Positions 27,616-40,141 are shown, numbered from the stretch's first letter. The stretch is DNA of 64,000 nucleotides from Gammaproteobacteria bacterium (GCA_016191235.1 JACPOZ010000017.1:1-64000), one strand, 5' to 3'. Made by a program: numbers and translations. The notes: generated from the letters alone by a model not told the origin.

Positions 27616-28297
27616 CCCCGTTTACGCGACACACAACAAAAAAATCCTGCAAGGTTTGCCCCGGCTTATCATCGAATTTTTCGTCGAGAACTTCCAGGCG
27701 TTCAATGCGATCCAGCCGGAAGTTGCGAAAATCATTGCGCAATTCGCACCATGCCACCAGCGACCACGTGGCGCCCCAGTAAAACAATCCCAGAGGCAGG
27801 ATGGTGCGCCGGGATTGGGCGCCATCCGCGCGCGTATAGGCGAAAAACACTTTGCACCGCGCGGCAATCGCATTGCGCAATGGCCCCAACGCAGCGATTG
27901 CAGTACTGGAAATGTGAAAATCCGGGACATGCAGCGGGGAATCGGTGATGCGCTGCCTGAGCCGTGGCGGCAGCACCGCATCAACTTTCACCAGCACATC
28001 GCCCGCAGCCCGCGCCAGCGCGGCATCGGCCCAACTACTGACAATACGTGTGCCGAGCACCAGAGCCTCAAGCTCGTCGTTGGTGAACATCAACGGCGGC
28101 AGATCAAATCCGTGCCGCAGCACATACCCTATTCCCGCCTCACCTTCGATAGGCACGCCGGAGATGGAAAGATCCTGAATATCCCGGTAAATCGTCCGCT
28201 CCGACACCTCCAGCTCATCCGCCAGCCGTTGCGCCGTGGTCACCCTGCGACGGCGCAGAATCTGGATAATCTGAAACAGACGGTCGGCGCGGCGCAT
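27608..28297 (-). CDS. YafY-type HTH/WYL-domain transcriptional regulator
   Basis: MRRADRLFQIIQILRRRRVTTAQRLADELEVSERTIYRDIQDLSISGVPIEGEAGIGYVL. Confidence 0.92.
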   Translation of the reverse strand: MRRADRLFQIIQILRRRRVTTAQRLADELEVSERTIYRDIQDLSISGVPIEGEAGIGYVLRHGFDLPPLMFTNDELEALVLGTRIVSSWADAALARAAGDVLVKVDAVLPPRLRQRITDSPLHVPDFHISSTAIAALGPLRNAIAARCKVFFAYTRADGAQSRRTILPLGLFYWGATWSLVAWCELRNDFRNFRLDRIERLEVLDEKFDDKPGQTLQDFFVVCRVNGGE

Positions 28298-28414
28298 AGT
28301 ATTCCATACTAATTTGGCTTGAGCCTGAAAACAGTAGAGGGATTCTGCGTTGCAAAATCCCTCTACCAAGGCAGCAAAATTCCCGCGTTTATTGGGGCGA
28401 TACTTATTTCACCG

Positions 28415-28810
28415 CTAACACGACTTCAAATTCTGCCAGATGCCAATTATATTGCCTTCGGTATCTTTGACATACGCATAAAGGCCCATATCGGCGATCT
28501 GCATTTTCTCCATCACGACCACGCCACCAGCGGCTTTCACTTTCGCAAGCGATGCGTCAATGTTTTCGACGGTCATTGCAACCACTGGGCCTTGGACGGG
28601 AAATTTCGGGTTGCGCTCGAACATACCGCCATTGATATAGCCCGCTTCCTTCGGCATATTTTTTTCGTCTACCGGGCCAGTGTGTAGCCCCACATACTGC
28701 ATGCCCGGCATGGGAAACTCCACCGTATTCCAGCCAAACACGCCTTCGTAAAATTTTCTCGCACGGGTGATATCATCGGCCGGGATTTCAAAATGCTGCA
28801 CTTTGTCCAT
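28415..28810 (-). CDS. VOC family (glyoxalase-like) protein
   Basis: MDKVQHFEIPADDITRARKFYEGVFGWNTVEFPMPGMQYVGLHTGPVDE. Confidence 0.92.
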   Translation of the reverse strand: MDKVQHFEIPADDITRARKFYEGVFGWNTVEFPMPGMQYVGLHTGPVDEKNMPKEAGYINGGMFERNPKFPVQGPVVAMTVENIDASLAKVKAAGGVVVMEKMQIADMGLYAYVKDTEGNIIGIWQNLKSC

Positions 28811-28927
28811 ATGCTTCTCCTCCAGTTGAAATTGATCGAATTTGACCGTTTGGCTCATTACCAAATGGAGCTATAACTCTACGCCACCCCTCCTGACAGC
28901 ATTATGTCAGGAGGGATCAAAAGAAAG

Positions 28928-29896
28928 CTATACGACTTTATCGCCCGCCGCCTGGAGATCGGCGTGATAGGAGGAGCGCACCATCGGACCGCTGGCGACA
29001 TTAGCAAAGCCCATGTTGCGGCCTGCTTCCGCGAGACGATCAAACTCATCTGGCGTAACGTAGCGCGCCACGGGCAGGTGGTGTTGGCTGGGTTGCAGAT
29101 ATTGACCAAGGGTGAGCATGTTGCAGCCGTGAGCGCGTAAATCCATCATCACCTGTTCAACTTCCTCGATGGTCTCACCGAGGCCGAGCATCACGCCGGA
29201 CTTGGTAGGGATGGCGGGATGGGCCGCCTTGAAGCGCTGTAATAATTTGAGAGACCACTCATAATCGGAACCGGGGCGTGCCTGCTTGTAGAGGCGCGCC
29301 ACGGTTTCCAGATTGTGGTTGAAAACATCCGGTGGATTGTCGTTCAGCACCTCCAGCGCGACATCCATGCGCCCACGAAAATCAGGCACAAGGATTTCGA
29401 GCCGCGTGTCCGGCGCCCTGCGGCGTATCGCCTGGATGCAGGCGGCGAAGTGGCCCGCACCGCCGTCGCGCAGGTCGTCACGGTCCACCGAAGTCACCAC
29501 CACATAGCGCAGCCCCATCGCCTCAATGGTACGCGCAAGATTCTCCGGCTCATCGGCATCCAGCGCATCAGGCCTGCCGTGGGCGACATCGCAAAACGGG
29601 CAACGCCGCGTGCAAATATTCCCCATAATCATAAAGGTAGCGGTGCCATGGCCGAAACATTCCCCCAGATTCGGGCATGACGCCTCTTCGCACACGGTAT
29701 GAAGCTTGTGTTCGCGCAACACGCCCTTGAGCCGCGCAACCTCGGGACTGTTGGGCGAACGGGCACGTATCCATGCCGGTTTTCTCAGCGGCACAGCGGC
29801 GGGCACCACCTTAACCGGAATACGGGACACTTTTGACTCGCCCTTCATAGGGTTGGGCGCCAAGGGAGGAAGTTCGTCGCTATCGGATATGGCCAT
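28928..29896 (-). CDS. lipA: Lipoyl synthase
   Basis: [39 protein letters not shown]. Confidence 0.97.
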   Translation of the reverse strand: MAISDSDELPPLAPNPMKGESKVSRIPVKVVPAAVPLRKPAWIRARSPNSPEVARLKGVLREHKLHTVCEEASCPNLGECFGHGTATFMIMGNICTRRCPFCDVAHGRPDALDADEPENLARTIEAMGLRYVVVTSVDRDDLRDGGAGHFAACIQAIRRRAPDTRLEILVPDFRGRMDVALEVLNDNPPDVFNHNLETVARLYKQARPGSDYEWSLKLLQRFKAAHPAIPTKSGVMLGLGETIEEVEQVMMDLRAHGCNMLTLGQYLQPSQHHLPVARYVTPDEFDRLAEAGRNMGFANVASGPMVRSSYHADLQAAGDKVV

Positions 29897-29984
29897 GGGA
29901 GTTTCTGCGGAAAATGTGTTAAAAGAATTTGCGCAGATTCAAACATTCATATTCAATCCGCGCAATCTATGGGGGCGACGTAGT

Positions 29985-30638
29985 TTACCTCAGATGCCGC
30001 CCAAGATGCCTTAACAGCGCATCAGACACTGCGCCAAGATCGCCCGGACCACCCAAATCGCTCACTTGCGTAACCTCCATCCCCGCATAGCCGCACGGGT
30101 TGATACGTTGGAACGGCTCCAGATCCATCGCCACATTGAGGCTCAGGCCGTGATAGCTGCATCCTCGGCGCACGCGCAGTCCGAGGGCTGCGACTTTGCT
30201 GTTCCCAACATACACACCGGGGGCGTCGCGGCGCGCGTGGGCAGTGATGCCATAGTCCGCCAGCAGGCCGATCACCGCCTGCTCCATGAAGCCAACCAGT
30301 TGCCGCACCCCCCAGCCACGGCGGCGCAGGTCAATCAGCACATAGACCACGACCTGACCCGGCCCGTGGTAGGTGACCTGTCCACCACGATCCACCTGGA
30401 TCACCGTGATAGCGCCCGGATCAAGCAGGTGCTCAGGCTTGCCGTTCATGCCCTGGGTATACACCGGCGGGTGCTCCACCAGCCACAGCTCATCGGCGGT
30501 ATCCTCAGTGCGCGCAGCGGTAAATTCCTGCATGGCGTGCCATACCGGCAGGTAGTCGCGATGTCCCAGATGGCGCACCGGGATATTCGGCATCTCTGAT
30601 TTAGTCATATCCGCGATTGCGGCACCAAGATTCATCAA
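29985..30638 (-). CDS. lipB: Lipoyl(octanoyl) transferase
   Basis: [22 protein letters not shown]...[26 protein letters not shown]. Confidence 0.96.
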   Translation of the reverse strand: MMNLGAAIADMTKSEMPNIPVRHLGHRDYLPVWHAMQEFTAARTEDTADELWLVEHPPVYTQGMNGKPEHLLDPGAITVIQVDRGGQVTYHGPGQVVVYVLIDLRRRGWGVRQLVGFMEQAVIGLLADYGITAHARRDAPGVYVGNSKVAALGLRVRRGCSYHGLSLNVAMDLEPFQRINPCGYAGMEVTQVSDLGGPGDLGAVSDALLRHLGRHLR

Positions 30639-30654
30639 CCTAAAAAACTCGGTT

Positions 30655-30782
30655 ATCCACGAAAGTCACGAAAAAACACGAAAATATTCATATACATATC
30701 GCGTGTTACTTGCCACCCATCCGGTGAATTTCTGAAGCAATCCATGTTTTTGTTTTATTTCGTGAATTTCGTGTTTTAAAAC
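30655..30782. repeat. CACGAAA-type intergenic inverted repeat
   Basis: ATCCACGAAAGTCACGAAAAAACACGAAAA ... TTTATTTCGTGAATTTCGTGTTTTAAAAC; related to 22781-22948. Confidence 0.65.
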
Positions 30783-30900
30783 GGTCTTGACTCATGCCAT
30801 ACCTGTAGTTTAGATTCCACGACACATTGTATTACATCTTACATCCCGCCAAGATTGCAGGGATGCGGGTTTACAACAAAAACCACACGCATCACCACTA

Positions 30901-30925
30901 AGCGGCTTCGGCCGCTTTTTTATTT
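30901..30925 (+). terminator. Rho-independent terminator-like hairpin just upstream of the yqaA-like start codon
   Basis: AAGCGGCTTCGGCCGCTTTTTTATTT. Confidence 0.7.
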
Positions 30926-30931
30926 CCTTTC

Positions 30932-31384
30932 ATGGCCAAAGGTCAACAGAGCCTAATGCTGGAGTTTGTCAACGAATGGGGGGTATGGGCGCTATTCCTG
31001 AGCGCCTTTCTTGCCTCAACGATTATACCGGGCGGCTCGGAAGCGATCCTGGCGCTGCTGGCTGCCAACAAGGGCCATGATCCTTTGACGTTATTCTGGG
31101 TGGCGACACTGGGCAATACGCTGGGCGGAATGAGCTCCTGGCTGATCGGCCGGGTAATCGCATGGCGCTACCCCGCGCAAGCCATGGGCAATGAAAAACT
31201 GCGGCGCGCAGTGCAATATATGCAAAAATGGGGTAGCCCACTGCTGCTGTTTTCCTGGTTACCGATAATCGGCGACCCGCTGTGCGTGGCGGCGGGCTGG
31301 CTGCGCATACATGGCGGGCTGGCACTGCTGTTTATCGCCATTGGCAAGGCTGCGCGCTATGCCGCTATTCTGCTGCTTGTCTAA
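30932..31384 (+). CDS. yqaA: YqaA family (DedA-like) inner membrane protein
   Basis: FLSAFLASTIIPGGSEAILALLAANKGHDPLTLFWVATLGNTLGGMSSWLIGR. Confidence 0.9.
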   Translation: MAKGQQSLMLEFVNEWGVWALFLSAFLASTIIPGGSEAILALLAANKGHDPLTLFWVATLGNTLGGMSSWLIGRVIAWRYPAQAMGNEKLRRAVQYMQKWGSPLLLFSWLPIIGDPLCVAAGWLRIHGGLALLFIAIGKAARYAAILLLV

Positions 31385-31405
31385 TTCACACGCTATATTA
31401 CCCAT

Positions 31406-31444
31406 AAAAAAGGCCGGGGCGATGTCTCGCCCCGGCCTTTTTTT
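31406..31444. terminator. Bidirectional Rho-independent terminator between convergent yqaA and pnp
   Basis: AAAAAAGGCCGGGGCGATGTCTCGCCCCGGCCTTTTTTTT. Confidence 0.9.
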
Positions 31445-31462
31445 GATACCTAGACGGCCCTC

Positions 31463-33595
31463 TTAGCTGTCTTTACCAACCGCCTTCATACTCAGGCGGA
31501 TACGTCCCTGCTTGTCTATCTCCAGCACCTTCACCTTGATTACTTCGCCTTCGGTCAGCTTGTCACTGACGTTTTCAACGCGCTCATCCGAGATCTGGGA
31601 GATATGCACCAAGCCATCCTTACCAGGAAGTATGGTCACGAAGGCGCCGAAATCCATCAGTTTTGAAACCTTACCCTCATAGACCCTGCCCACTTCCACA
31701 TCAGCAGTGATCTCCTCGATGCGGCGACGCGCCTCCAATCCGGCGGCCTTGTCCACAGAGGCGATTTTCACTGTGCCATCATCAGTGATATCAATGCTGG
31801 TGCCGGTTTCTTCGGTTAGTGCGCGAATGGTGGCGCCGCCCTTGCCAATCACATCACGGATGCGCTCGGGATTGATCTTGAAGGTGACGTAACGCGGCGC
31901 GTATTCGGACAACTCGCCGCGCGGCTGGGAAAGCACCGCATTCATCTTGCTCAGGATGTGCAGACGCCCCTCCTTGGCCTGATCCAGGGCAACCGACATG
32001 ATCTCACGGGTAATGCCATCGATCTTGATGTCCATTTGCAGAGCGGTAACGCCCCCCGTGGTCCCGGCAACCTTGAAATCCATGTCGCCCAGATGATCCT
32101 CATCACCCAGAATGTCGCTGAGCACCGCAAAGCGCTCACCCTCTTTGATCAGCCCCATGGCAATACCGGCCACCGGCGCCTTGATCGGCACGCCAGCGTC
32201 CATCAGCGCCAAGCTGCTGCCGCACACCGACGCCATGGAGCTGGAGCCGTTGGACTCGGTGATTTCGGAGACGACGCGGATTGCATAAGGATAGTCGGTC
32301 ATGTTCGGCATTACCGCTATAACGCCCCGCTTGGCAAGGCGGCCATGGCCGATCTCGCGGCGCTTCGGGCTACCGACCATGCCGGTCTCGCCGGTGCATG
32401 ACGGCGGGAAGTTGTAGTGCAACATGAAAGGCTCTTTACGCTCGCCCTCAATCGCGTCGATGACCTGGGCATCACGCGCGGTGCCGAGCGTAGCCACTAC
32501 CAGCGCCTGGGTTTCACCACGAGTAAACAACGCGGAACCATGGGCGCGCGGCAATACGCCGGTGCGGATGGTGATAGGGCGGATAGAGCGGGTGTCACGC
32601 CCGTCGATACGCGGCGCGCCTTCCAGGATGCTGTTGCGTACCAAACTGCTTTCCAGCGACTCGACAGCGCCTTTGACGGCATCAGAAACCCAAACAGGCT
32701 GAGCACCTTCAGCGCACAGCTTGGCAACCACATCTTTGCGAATCTCTGCGAGACGATGCTGGCGTACACGCTTTTCTTTAATCTGGTAGGCCTCGGCAAT
32801 CGCTCCGCCGCAGGCGTTCTTGACCGCTTCCTGCAAATCGAGGTCCGCCGCCGGAGGCTGCCAATCCCAGGCAGGCGTACCCACCTCGGCGGCCAGTTCA
32901 CGTATTGCATTCACAGCGATCTGCAATTGCTCATGGCCGAACATCACGGCATCCAGCATCACTGTCTCGGACAGTTCGCGGGCCTCGGACTCCACCATCA
33001 ACACCGCACTTTCCGTACCGGCCACTACCAGATCCAGATCGGAATCATTGATCTGATCTTTGCCGGGGTTGAGAATGTATTGACCATTCTTATAACCCAC
33101 GCGGGCGGCGCCCACCGGGCCAGAGAAGGGGATGCCGGAGATCGCAACTGCGGCGGACGCACCCAGCATGGCGGGGATATCAGGGTCGATATTGGTGTCC
33201 AGCGAAACTACCGTGGCGATGATCTGGACTTCGTTGATAAACCCTTCAGGGAAGAGGGGGCGGAGCGGACGGTCAATCAAGCGGGAGGTGAGGGTCTCTT
33301 TTTCGGTGGGGCGTCCTTCGCGTTTGAAAAATCCCCCAGGGATCTTACCAGCGGAGTAAGTGCGCTCCTGGTAGTTGACCGTCAACGGAAAGAAGTCCCG
33401 GCCTGGCACGGCTGTTTTAACTCCGACACAGGTCACCATAACCACCGTGTCGCCCATGCTGCACATCACGGCACCTGTGGCTTGGCGGGCAATTTCGCCT
33501 GTTTCAATCGTGACGTCGTGCGCGCCGTACTGGAAAACTTTTTTGATGAGGGTCACATCCAATTCCTTAAAATAATCGCCAGGAGACATCAGCAA
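31463..33595 (-). CDS. pnp: Polyribonucleotide nucleotidyltransferase
   Basis: 710 aa PNPase with KH and S1 domains; adjacent to rpsO. Confidence 0.98.
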   Translation of the reverse strand: MLMSPGDYFKELDVTLIKKVFQYGAHDVTIETGEIARQATGAVMCSMGDTVVMVTCVGVKTAVPGRDFFPLTVNYQERTYSAGKIPGGFFKREGRPTEKETLTSRLIDRPLRPLFPEGFINEVQIIATVVSLDTNIDPDIPAMLGASAAVAISGIPFSGPVGAARVGYKNGQYILNPGKDQINDSDLDLVVAGTESAVLMVESEARELSETVMLDAVMFGHEQLQIAVNAIRELAAEVGTPAWDWQPPAADLDLQEAVKNACGGAIAEAYQIKEKRVRQHRLAEIRKDVVAKLCAEGAQPVWVSDAVKGAVESLESSLVRNSILEGAPRIDGRDTRSIRPITIRTGVLPRAHGSALFTRGETQALVVATLGTARDAQVIDAIEGERKEPFMLHYNFPPSCTGETGMVGSPKRREIGHGRLAKRGVIAVMPNMTDYPYAIRVVSEITESNGSSSMASVCGSSLALMDAGVPIKAPVAGIAMGLIKEGERFAVLSDILGDEDHLGDMDFKVAGTTGGVTALQMDIKIDGITREIMSVALDQAKEGRLHILSKMNAVLSQPRGELSEYAPRYVTFKINPERIRDVIGKGGATIRALTEETGTSIDITDDGTVKIASVDKAAGLEARRRIEEITADVEVGRVYEGKVSKLMDFGAFVTILPGKDGLVHISQISDERVENVSDKLTEGEVIKVKVLEIDKQGRIRLSMKAVGKDS

Positions 33596-33711
33596 TCACA
33601 GGTATCTCCCGCGCTTGCTGCAAGCACAGGGATAGGTTTAAAACCCACCCATGCGCCCCGGAAGAGAACACAGATATAAAAATCCCCTTATTTAAAGGTG
33701 AGCGGCAGACG

Positions 33712-33981
33712 TTACCGGCGCAAACCAAGGCGCGCGATCAGATCGCGATAACGACCCAGATCGGTTTTCTTGACATAGTCCAGCAGCTTTCTGCGCTGGC
33801 TCACCATGCGCAACAGGCCCTGACGGGAATGGTGATCTTTGCTATGGGCCTTAAAATGACCCGACAACTGGTCGATACGCGCGGACAGCAGCGCTACCTG
33901 GACTTCCGGCGACCCTGTGTCAGTGGCCGTGCGTTGATACTGCTTGACAACCCCGCCCTTATCTTCAGCGCTCAGTGGCAT
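33712..33981 (-). CDS. rpsO: 30S ribosomal protein S15
   Basis: [74 protein letters not shown]. Confidence 0.98.
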   Translation of the reverse strand: MPLSAEDKGGVVKQYQRTATDTGSPEVQVALLSARIDQLSGHFKAHSKDHHSRQGLLRMVSQRRKLLDYVKKTDLGRYRDLIARLGLRR

Positions 33982-34138
33982 GGTAACTCCTCTATTATGC
34001 TCACAAAATCGAAAACGAATATTGTACCCGCGCAGCATGTCGGGTTACAAGACAAACTTGATCAAACCTATATTATTTGCACCAAAAAATAGAGCAGCAA
34101 TTAGCGGCCTATTTAAAACCACTCCAACTGCCCCCTGA

Positions 34139-35062
34139 TTAACCATCCATGCCGCCAACAAGCCGCTTGGGGGTCACCCGGCCATCCTCAAGCATACAAC
34201 CCACGCCCAGAAAGCGTCGCTGGCGAGTGTAAAGTTTCACCCAACCGCTAAGCGGAGCCTGGGACGCCCGCACCGCCTGCCCCTGACGCAAAAAATAGGC
34301 TGCGTCGTCGGGCAGCAAAACATCCGGCAAGTGCGCTAATGCGCTATCCATCGGTAGCAACAAGCCATCCAGACACGACAAATCTTCTTTCGCACGCTCT
34401 TCCAGCGTATCCAGGGTCAGCATCTGCGCGCCATCAAATGGGCCCGCCCTGGTGCGACGCAATTCCGCCACATGGGCACCGCACCCCAGTGCCTCGCCGA
34501 TATCCTCTGCCAAGACACGGATGTAAGTCCCCTTGGAGCAGTCAACCTCGACCTCCACCAGATCGCCATCAAACTGTAACAGGGAGATCTTGTGAATGAT
34601 CACGCTACGCGATTGGCGCTCCACGACAATACCCTGATGCGCCAGCTTGTATAAGGGCTGACCATTCTGCTTGATCGCAGAATGCATTGGCGGCACCTGC
34701 TCCATCGGCCCGGTAAAATCCGCCAGCACGCGCAGAAGGCGCGGCTTATCAACATCAACGATAGGGCGAATCGCCACTGCCGCACCTTCGGCATCGCCGG
34801 TGGCGGTCTTGATGCCAAGCTTGATTCGGACAAGGTAGGATTTATCGGCATCCAACAGGAAGCCCGACATTTTGGTGGCATCACCCAGACAAACCGGCAG
34901 CAGGCCAGTAGCAAGCGGATCCAGGCTGCCGGTGTGACCGGCTTTGCGCGCCTGGTAGAAGCGCTTAACCCGCTGCAAAGCGGAGTTGGAGCTAACGCCA
35001 TAGGGCTTATCAAGCAGGATAATACCGTGAACATCACGGCGCGGCTGACGGGAACGATTCAT
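34139..35062 (-). CDS. truB: tRNA pseudouridine(55) synthase
   Basis: VHGIILLDKPYGVSSNSALQRVKRFYQARKAGHTGSLDPLATGLLPVCLGDATK. Confidence 0.97.
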   Translation of the reverse strand: MNRSRQPRRDVHGIILLDKPYGVSSNSALQRVKRFYQARKAGHTGSLDPLATGLLPVCLGDATKMSGFLLDADKSYLVRIKLGIKTATGDAEGAAVAIRPIVDVDKPRLLRVLADFTGPMEQVPPMHSAIKQNGQPLYKLAHQGIVVERQSRSVIIHKISLLQFDGDLVEVEVDCSKGTYIRVLAEDIGEALGCGAHVAELRRTRAGPFDGAQMLTLDTLEERAKEDLSCLDGLLLPMDSALAHLPDVLLPDDAAYFLRQGQAVRASQAPLSGWVKLYTRQRRFLGVGCMLEDGRVTPKRLVGGMDG

Positions 35063-35089
35063 GCTTATACTAGCGCAGTGAGTCACATA

Positions 35090-35467
35090 TTATTCGGGCT
35101 TATCAGGCGGCTTCCGCCCCTTGGCAACTGCCTCGTCGATCAGGGCGCTCAGATTGGCCCCCTTCTCCACAGAGGCGTCATAGATAAAAGACAGTGCCGG
35201 ATTCACCCTCATCAGCACCCGTTGCGCCACTTCATGGCGCAAAAAGCCCGCCGCTCCCTTCAGCACTTCCAGCACCTCATCAACAGGACGGGTGTTACCG
35301 AATACGGTCACATATACTTTGGCGTGCTTCATATCCGAGGCAAGATCGACACCCGACACGGTTACCATACCGAGTCCAGGATCGTTGATCTCTTGCTGAA
35401 TCAATATCGCCAACTCCCGCTGCAACAGGGTGGCAACTCTGCGGGTACGGCTGTATTCTTTTGCCAT
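35090..35467 (-). CDS. rbfA: 30S ribosome-binding factor A
   Basis: MAKEYSRTRRVATLLQRELAILIQQEINDPGLGMVTVSGVDLASDMKHAKVYVTVFG. Confidence 0.96.
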   Translation of the reverse strand: MAKEYSRTRRVATLLQRELAILIQQEINDPGLGMVTVSGVDLASDMKHAKVYVTVFGNTRPVDEVLEVLKGAAGFLRHEVAQRVLMRVNPALSFIYDASVEKGANLSALIDEAVAKGRKPPDKPE

Positions 35468-35536
35468 ATAAATTTCAAATGTCGGGGGTCAGCGGCGGAC
35501 AACCTATTTCCGCCCCCCCCTGCACCGACTCCTGCT

Positions 35537-38101
35537 TCACAGCGTTCTGGCAACCTGCACCCGTTCATACACCTCGATCTGGTCGCCCGGCCTGACGTCG
35601 TTGTAATCCTTGACGCCGATACCGCATTCCGTGCCAGCGCGAACCTCATTTACATCGTCCTTAAAGCGGCGCAACGATTCCAGCTGACCTTCGAAGATCA
35701 CCACATTGTTGCGCAATACGCGTATCGGGTTATTGCGCCGCACGGAGCCGTCCACTACCAGACAGCCCGCAATCGCGCCCAGCTTCGGTGACTTGAAAAC
35801 ATCACGCACTTCGGCAAGGCCGACGATCTGTTCTCTGATCTCGGGCGCAAGCATGCCAGAAATAGAGCGCTTAACCTCGTCGATAACATCGTAGATCACG
35901 CTGTAATAGTGCAGATCAATGCCCGAATCTGCGGTCAAACGGCGCGCAGAGGCGTCGGCGCGCACATTGAAGCCGATCAGGATCGCCTGTGAGGCAATCG
36001 CCAGATTGACATCCGATTCGTTAATGCCACCCACGCCGCTGGCGAGAACCCTTACCTGCACCTCATCGCTGGAAAGCCGCGTCAACGACTCCCTGAGCGC
36101 TTCGGCGCTACCCTGCACATCTGCCTTGATGACCAGATTCAGCGCATTGACCTTACCCTTCTCCATTTGCGAGAACACGTCTTCCAGCTTGGTCGCCTGC
36201 TGGCGGGCGAGCTTCACATCGCGGAACTTGCCTTGACGGAACAGCGCGATCTCGCGCGCCTTGCGCTCCTCAGTCACTACCATGGCATGATCGCCCGCAT
36301 TGGGGGTACCCGACAAACCAAGCACCACTACCGGGACAGACGGCCCGGCCTCGTCGATATTATTGCCGTTTTCATCGAACATGGCGCGCACTCGCCCATA
36401 TTCCTGGCCACTCAGCAGGATATCTCCCTTACGCAGCGTACCGTTCTTCACCAGAAGGGTGGCTACCGGGCCACGCCCCTTGTCCAGGCTGGACTCAACC
36501 ACCACGCCCGATGCCGGGCAATCCCGCACGGCGGTCAACTCCATCACTTCCGACTGAACCAGGATATTGTCCAACAAGGTATCAACCCCCTCGCCGGTCT
36601 TGGCAGACACATTGGTGAAAATCGTGTCACCGCCCCATTCTTCGGGCACCACTCCACGCTGCACCAGTTCCTGCTTGACACGCTCCGGGTCGACGCCCGG
36701 CTTGTCGATCTTATTCACGGCCACCACCAGCGCAACTCCCGCCGCCTTGGCGTGCTCAATGGCCTCGATAGTCTGCGGCATTACGCCATCGTCGGCGGCC
36801 ACTACCAGCACCACGATATCGGTCACCTTTGCGCCACGGGCACGCATCGCGGTAAACGCCTCATGGCCCGGCGTATCCAGGAAAGTGATCATGCCCTTGT
36901 CGGTTTCCACATGGTAGGCACCAACATGCTGAGTGATGCCCCCAGCCTCGCCTGCAGCAACTTTGGCGCGGCGAATGTAATCGAGCAATGATGTCTTGCC
37001 GTGATCGACATGGCCCATGATGGTCACTACCGGGGCGCGCGTCACCTGCTCCCCCGTCACGGCCTCGGTCTTGGCCAGATCCTCCTCCAGTGCGCTCTCA
37101 CGCAACAGCTTGGGGATATGCCCCAGTTCCTCGACAACAACGGCCGCCGTCTCCTGATCAATCACCTGGTTGATCGTGACCATACTGCCCATTTTCATCA
37201 TGAGCTTGATAACTTCAACCGCCTTGACAGACATCTTTTGAGCAAGCTCGGCAACCGTGATGGTCTCCGGCACGCTGACCTCGCGCACAACGGGCGCGGT
37301 GGGTCTTTCAAAGCCGTGCTTGGCAGTAGGGGTGCCAAACGGGGCAGGCCTGCCCCTGACTTTCTTTTTGCGATGACCGGACTTATCCGCCGAAACATGC
37401 AACTCGCTGCGGCCATACTTGGTCGACCGCTCGTCCTTCTCGTCACGATGCTTGACTTTTTTGGCCGCCTGCTCACGCTCGGCAGTCTCTGTTTTAGGCT
37501 TTACTACTGCCGGCTTTGCTGCCTGCTCGGCGACGCGCTTCGTCTCTTGCTCGGCCTTCAGACGCGTTTCCTGTTCGGCCTTGAGCTTAGCCTCCTGTTC
37601 GGCCTTGAGCTTCGCTTCCTGCTCAGCCTGGAGTTTTGCTTCCTGCTCCTGCCTTGCAAGCGCCTCGGCCTTTAGTTTTTCTTCCAGATCTCTTTGCTGC
37701 TGAGCCTCTTCCTGCAGGCCCCGGCCCGCAACTTCCCCGCGCTCGGCGGCCTGACTTTCAATGCGCGCCATCTCTTCAGCGGCAACAACACTGCGCTTGA
37801 CATAGGTACGCTTGCCACGCACCTCGACGTTCACCGTTTTTGCTTTGCCCGGTGCGCCAGTCTGCTTTAATTCACTGACAATCTTGCGCTTCAGCGTGAC
37901 CTTCTTGGGCTCCGCCACAACGAGAGACTCATCGGCCCCGTGCGCATGGCGCAAGTAGCTCAACAGCTGCAGCTTTTCCTTGTCGCTGATCGCTTCATCC
38001 GCGCCTTTTACCGGCAACCCTGCCGCCCCTAGCTGAGTCAGCAGGCGATCAACAGGGATGCCCACGGCATTGGCAAACTGTTCAACTGTTACTTGCGACA
38101 T
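35537..38101 (-). CDS. infB: Translation initiation factor IF-2
   Basis: 854 aa; [40 protein letters not shown]. Confidence 0.98.
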   Translation of the reverse strand: MSQVTVEQFANAVGIPVDRLLTQLGAAGLPVKGADEAISDKEKLQLLSYLRHAHGADESLVVAEPKKVTLKRKIVSELKQTGAPGKAKTVNVEVRGKRTYVKRSVVAAEEMARIESQAAERGEVAGRGLQEEAQQQRDLEEKLKAEALARQEQEAKLQAEQEAKLKAEQEAKLKAEQETRLKAEQETKRVAEQAAKPAVVKPKTETAEREQAAKKVKHRDEKDERSTKYGRSELHVSADKSGHRKKKVRGRPAPFGTPTAKHGFERPTAPVVREVSVPETITVAELAQKMSVKAVEVIKLMMKMGSMVTINQVIDQETAAVVVEELGHIPKLLRESALEEDLAKTEAVTGEQVTRAPVVTIMGHVDHGKTSLLDYIRRAKVAAGEAGGITQHVGAYHVETDKGMITFLDTPGHEAFTAMRARGAKVTDIVVLVVAADDGVMPQTIEAIEHAKAAGVALVVAVNKIDKPGVDPERVKQELVQRGVVPEEWGGDTIFTNVSAKTGEGVDTLLDNILVQSEVMELTAVRDCPASGVVVESSLDKGRGPVATLLVKNGTLRKGDILLSGQEYGRVRAMFDENGNNIDEAGPSVPVVVLGLSGTPNAGDHAMVVTEERKAREIALFRQGKFRDVKLARQQATKLEDVFSQMEKGKVNALNLVIKADVQGSAEALRESLTRLSSDEVQVRVLASGVGGINESDVNLAIASQAILIGFNVRADASARRLTADSGIDLHYYSVIYDVIDEVKRSISGMLAPEIREQIVGLAEVRDVFKSPKLGAIAGCLVVDGSVRRNNPIRVLRNNVVIFEGQLESLRRFKDDVNEVRAGTECGIGVKDYNDVRPGDQIEVYERVQVARTL

Positions 38102-38128
38102 TCCACTCTCCTGCCCTTTACAATCCGG

Positions 38129-39619
38129 TTACTGCGCCGCAAACCAATGTGCGCGCGCGGCCATGATTAACTTGCCTGCAAGGACCGCATCCACATCTTC
38201 AATGGCGGTCAGATCATCCACCGACTGCTCCGCCAGATCTTCCCGCGTCACCACGCCACGCTCGGCGAGGAGATAGGCCAAACGCGGATCCATTCCCTCC
38301 ACCTCAAGCAAATCAGCGGCAGGCGCGGCCTTTTCCAGATTCTCTTCGCTGGCAATAGCACGGGTTAGCAACACATCCCGCGCGCGGTTGCGCAGCTCAT
38401 TGACAATATCCTCGTCAAACTCTTCAATCTGCAACATCTCGTTAGCAGGCACATACGCGACCTCTTCGATGCTGGAAAACCCCTCCTGCACCAGGATAGC
38501 CGCCACTTCCTCGTCAACATCAAGCTGCTCCACGAACATCGCCAGTGTCGACTGTGCCTCGGCCTCGCTCTTGGCCTCTGCCTGGCCTTCGGTCATGACA
38601 TTCAGTTCCCAGCCCGTCAGATAGCTGGCCAGACGCACATTTTGTCCGCCACGGCCGATCGCCTGCGACAGATTGTCCTCTGCCACCGCAACATCCATGC
38701 TGTGCGCGTCTTCATCCACCACGATGGACGTGACCTCTGCCGGTGACATGGCATTAATGACAAACTGTGCGGGATTTTCATTCCACAGCACGATATCAAT
38801 GCGTTCGCCCGCCAACTCATTGGAAACCGCCTGCACACGAGAGCCGCGCATACCGACACAGGCGCCCACGGGGTCAATGCGCGGGTCATTCGATCTTACC
38901 GCGATTTTCGCCCGCAAGCCGGGATCGCGGGCCGCGCCCATGATATCAATCAAACCCTCGCCCGCCTCGGGCACTTCGAGCTTGAACAGCTCAATCAGGA
39001 ATTCGGGTGCCGTACGGCTTATGAAGATCTGGGGGCCACGGCTCTCTGAACGCACTTCGCGCAGATAGCCGCGCAGGCGATCGCCGGACCTCACGGCCTC
39101 GCGCGGAATCATGTCTTCGCGGTTGATGAGCGCCTCGGCATTGCCGCCCAGATCAAGCGTGATGCCGCTACGGTCCGCGCGCTTAACAACGCCCGTCACC
39201 AATTGGCCTATGCGGTTTCTATAGGCGTCCACAACCTGCGCGCGCTCTGCCTCACGTACTTTCTGCACAATCACCTGCTTGGCGGTTTGCGCTGCGATGC
39301 GGCCAAAGGAGATGGACTCCATCGGCTCTTCGATGTATTCGCCAACAACCGCCGCAGGGTCTTTCTTGCATGCCTCGCTCAGAGTTATCTCTTTTTCAGG
39401 ATACTCGATCTCTGCGGCATCATCGACCACCAGCCAGCGGCGGAATGTCTCGTAATCACCCGTCGCACGGTCAATCGCAACGCGCACGTCGACTTCACTC
39501 TCATAGCGCTTCTTGGTCGCCATCGCAAGCGCGGCCTCAATGGCGCCGAAAATTACTTCTTTGCCGACGCCCTTCTCATTGGACACCGCATCAACAACCA
39601 GCAAAATTTCTTTGTTCAT
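38129..39619 (-). CDS. nusA: Transcription termination/antitermination protein NusA
   Basis: [39 protein letters not shown]. Confidence 0.98.
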   Translation of the reverse strand: MNKEILLVVDAVSNEKGVGKEVIFGAIEAALAMATKKRYESEVDVRVAIDRATGDYETFRRWLVVDDAAEIEYPEKEITLSEACKKDPAAVVGEYIEEPMESISFGRIAAQTAKQVIVQKVREAERAQVVDAYRNRIGQLVTGVVKRADRSGITLDLGGNAEALINREDMIPREAVRSGDRLRGYLREVRSESRGPQIFISRTAPEFLIELFKLEVPEAGEGLIDIMGAARDPGLRAKIAVRSNDPRIDPVGACVGMRGSRVQAVSNELAGERIDIVLWNENPAQFVINAMSPAEVTSIVVDEDAHSMDVAVAEDNLSQAIGRGGQNVRLASYLTGWELNVMTEGQAEAKSEAEAQSTLAMFVEQLDVDEEVAAILVQEGFSSIEEVAYVPANEMLQIEEFDEDIVNELRNRARDVLLTRAIASEENLEKAAPAADLLEVEGMDPRLAYLLAERGVVTREDLAEQSVDDLTAIEDVDAVLAGKLIMAARAHWFAAQ

Positions 39620-39679
39620 GACTCCCGCCCTTGGATCATTCGCTCACAATACAGCAGCCGGTTCTCAATACATCCCAGC

Positions 39680-40141
39680 CTAATCAAATTCGGGCACCAA
39701 CCGTGCCACCTCTATCTTATCCAGCGGCAAAGATAGCTCCTTGCCGTCTTCTTCGATCAGCACATTGCCATCCTGCACGCCCTGCAGCACGCCGGTGAAG
39801 TTGCGCCGCCCTTCAAACAAAGAGTCCAAACGCAGCTTGATCCGCCTTCCCGTAAAACGGACAAAGTGTTCAACATTGAACAGCAATCGATCCGCTCCAG
39901 GCGACGACACTTCCAGCGAGTACTGGCCGGAGATAGGGTCTTCCACGTCCAGCAAACCGTTCACCTGATGACTGACGCGCTCGCAATCGTCAATCGTAAC
40001 GCCATCCGGGGCATCAATGTATATGCGCAACAGTGAATGCCGCCCCTGCGGCAGGTATTCTATGCCGACCAGCTCGTACCCCAGCACGGTTACCGCCGGT
40101 TCAATCAGCTTCTGTAAGCCTAACGGTGCCTGACGTATCAT
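39680..40141 (-). CDS. rimP: Ribosome maturation factor RimP
   Basis: LIEPAVTVLGYELVGIEYLPQGRHSLLRIYIDAPDGVTIDDCERVSHQVNGLLDVEDPISGQYSLEVSSPG. Confidence 0.97.
   Translation of the reverse strand: MIRQAPLGLQKLIEPAVTVLGYELVGIEYLPQGRHSLLRIYIDAPDGVTIDDCERVSHQVNGLLDVEDPISGQYSLEVSSPGADRLLFNVEHFVRFTGRRIKLRLDSLFEGRRNFTGVLQGVQDGNVLIEEDGKELSLPLDKIEVARLVPEFD

Noticed and set aside
32417-33679. 420-aa + strand ORF antisense to pnp
   Set aside because: Shadow ORF of a highly conserved gene; His/Gly/Arg-rich low-plausibility protein.
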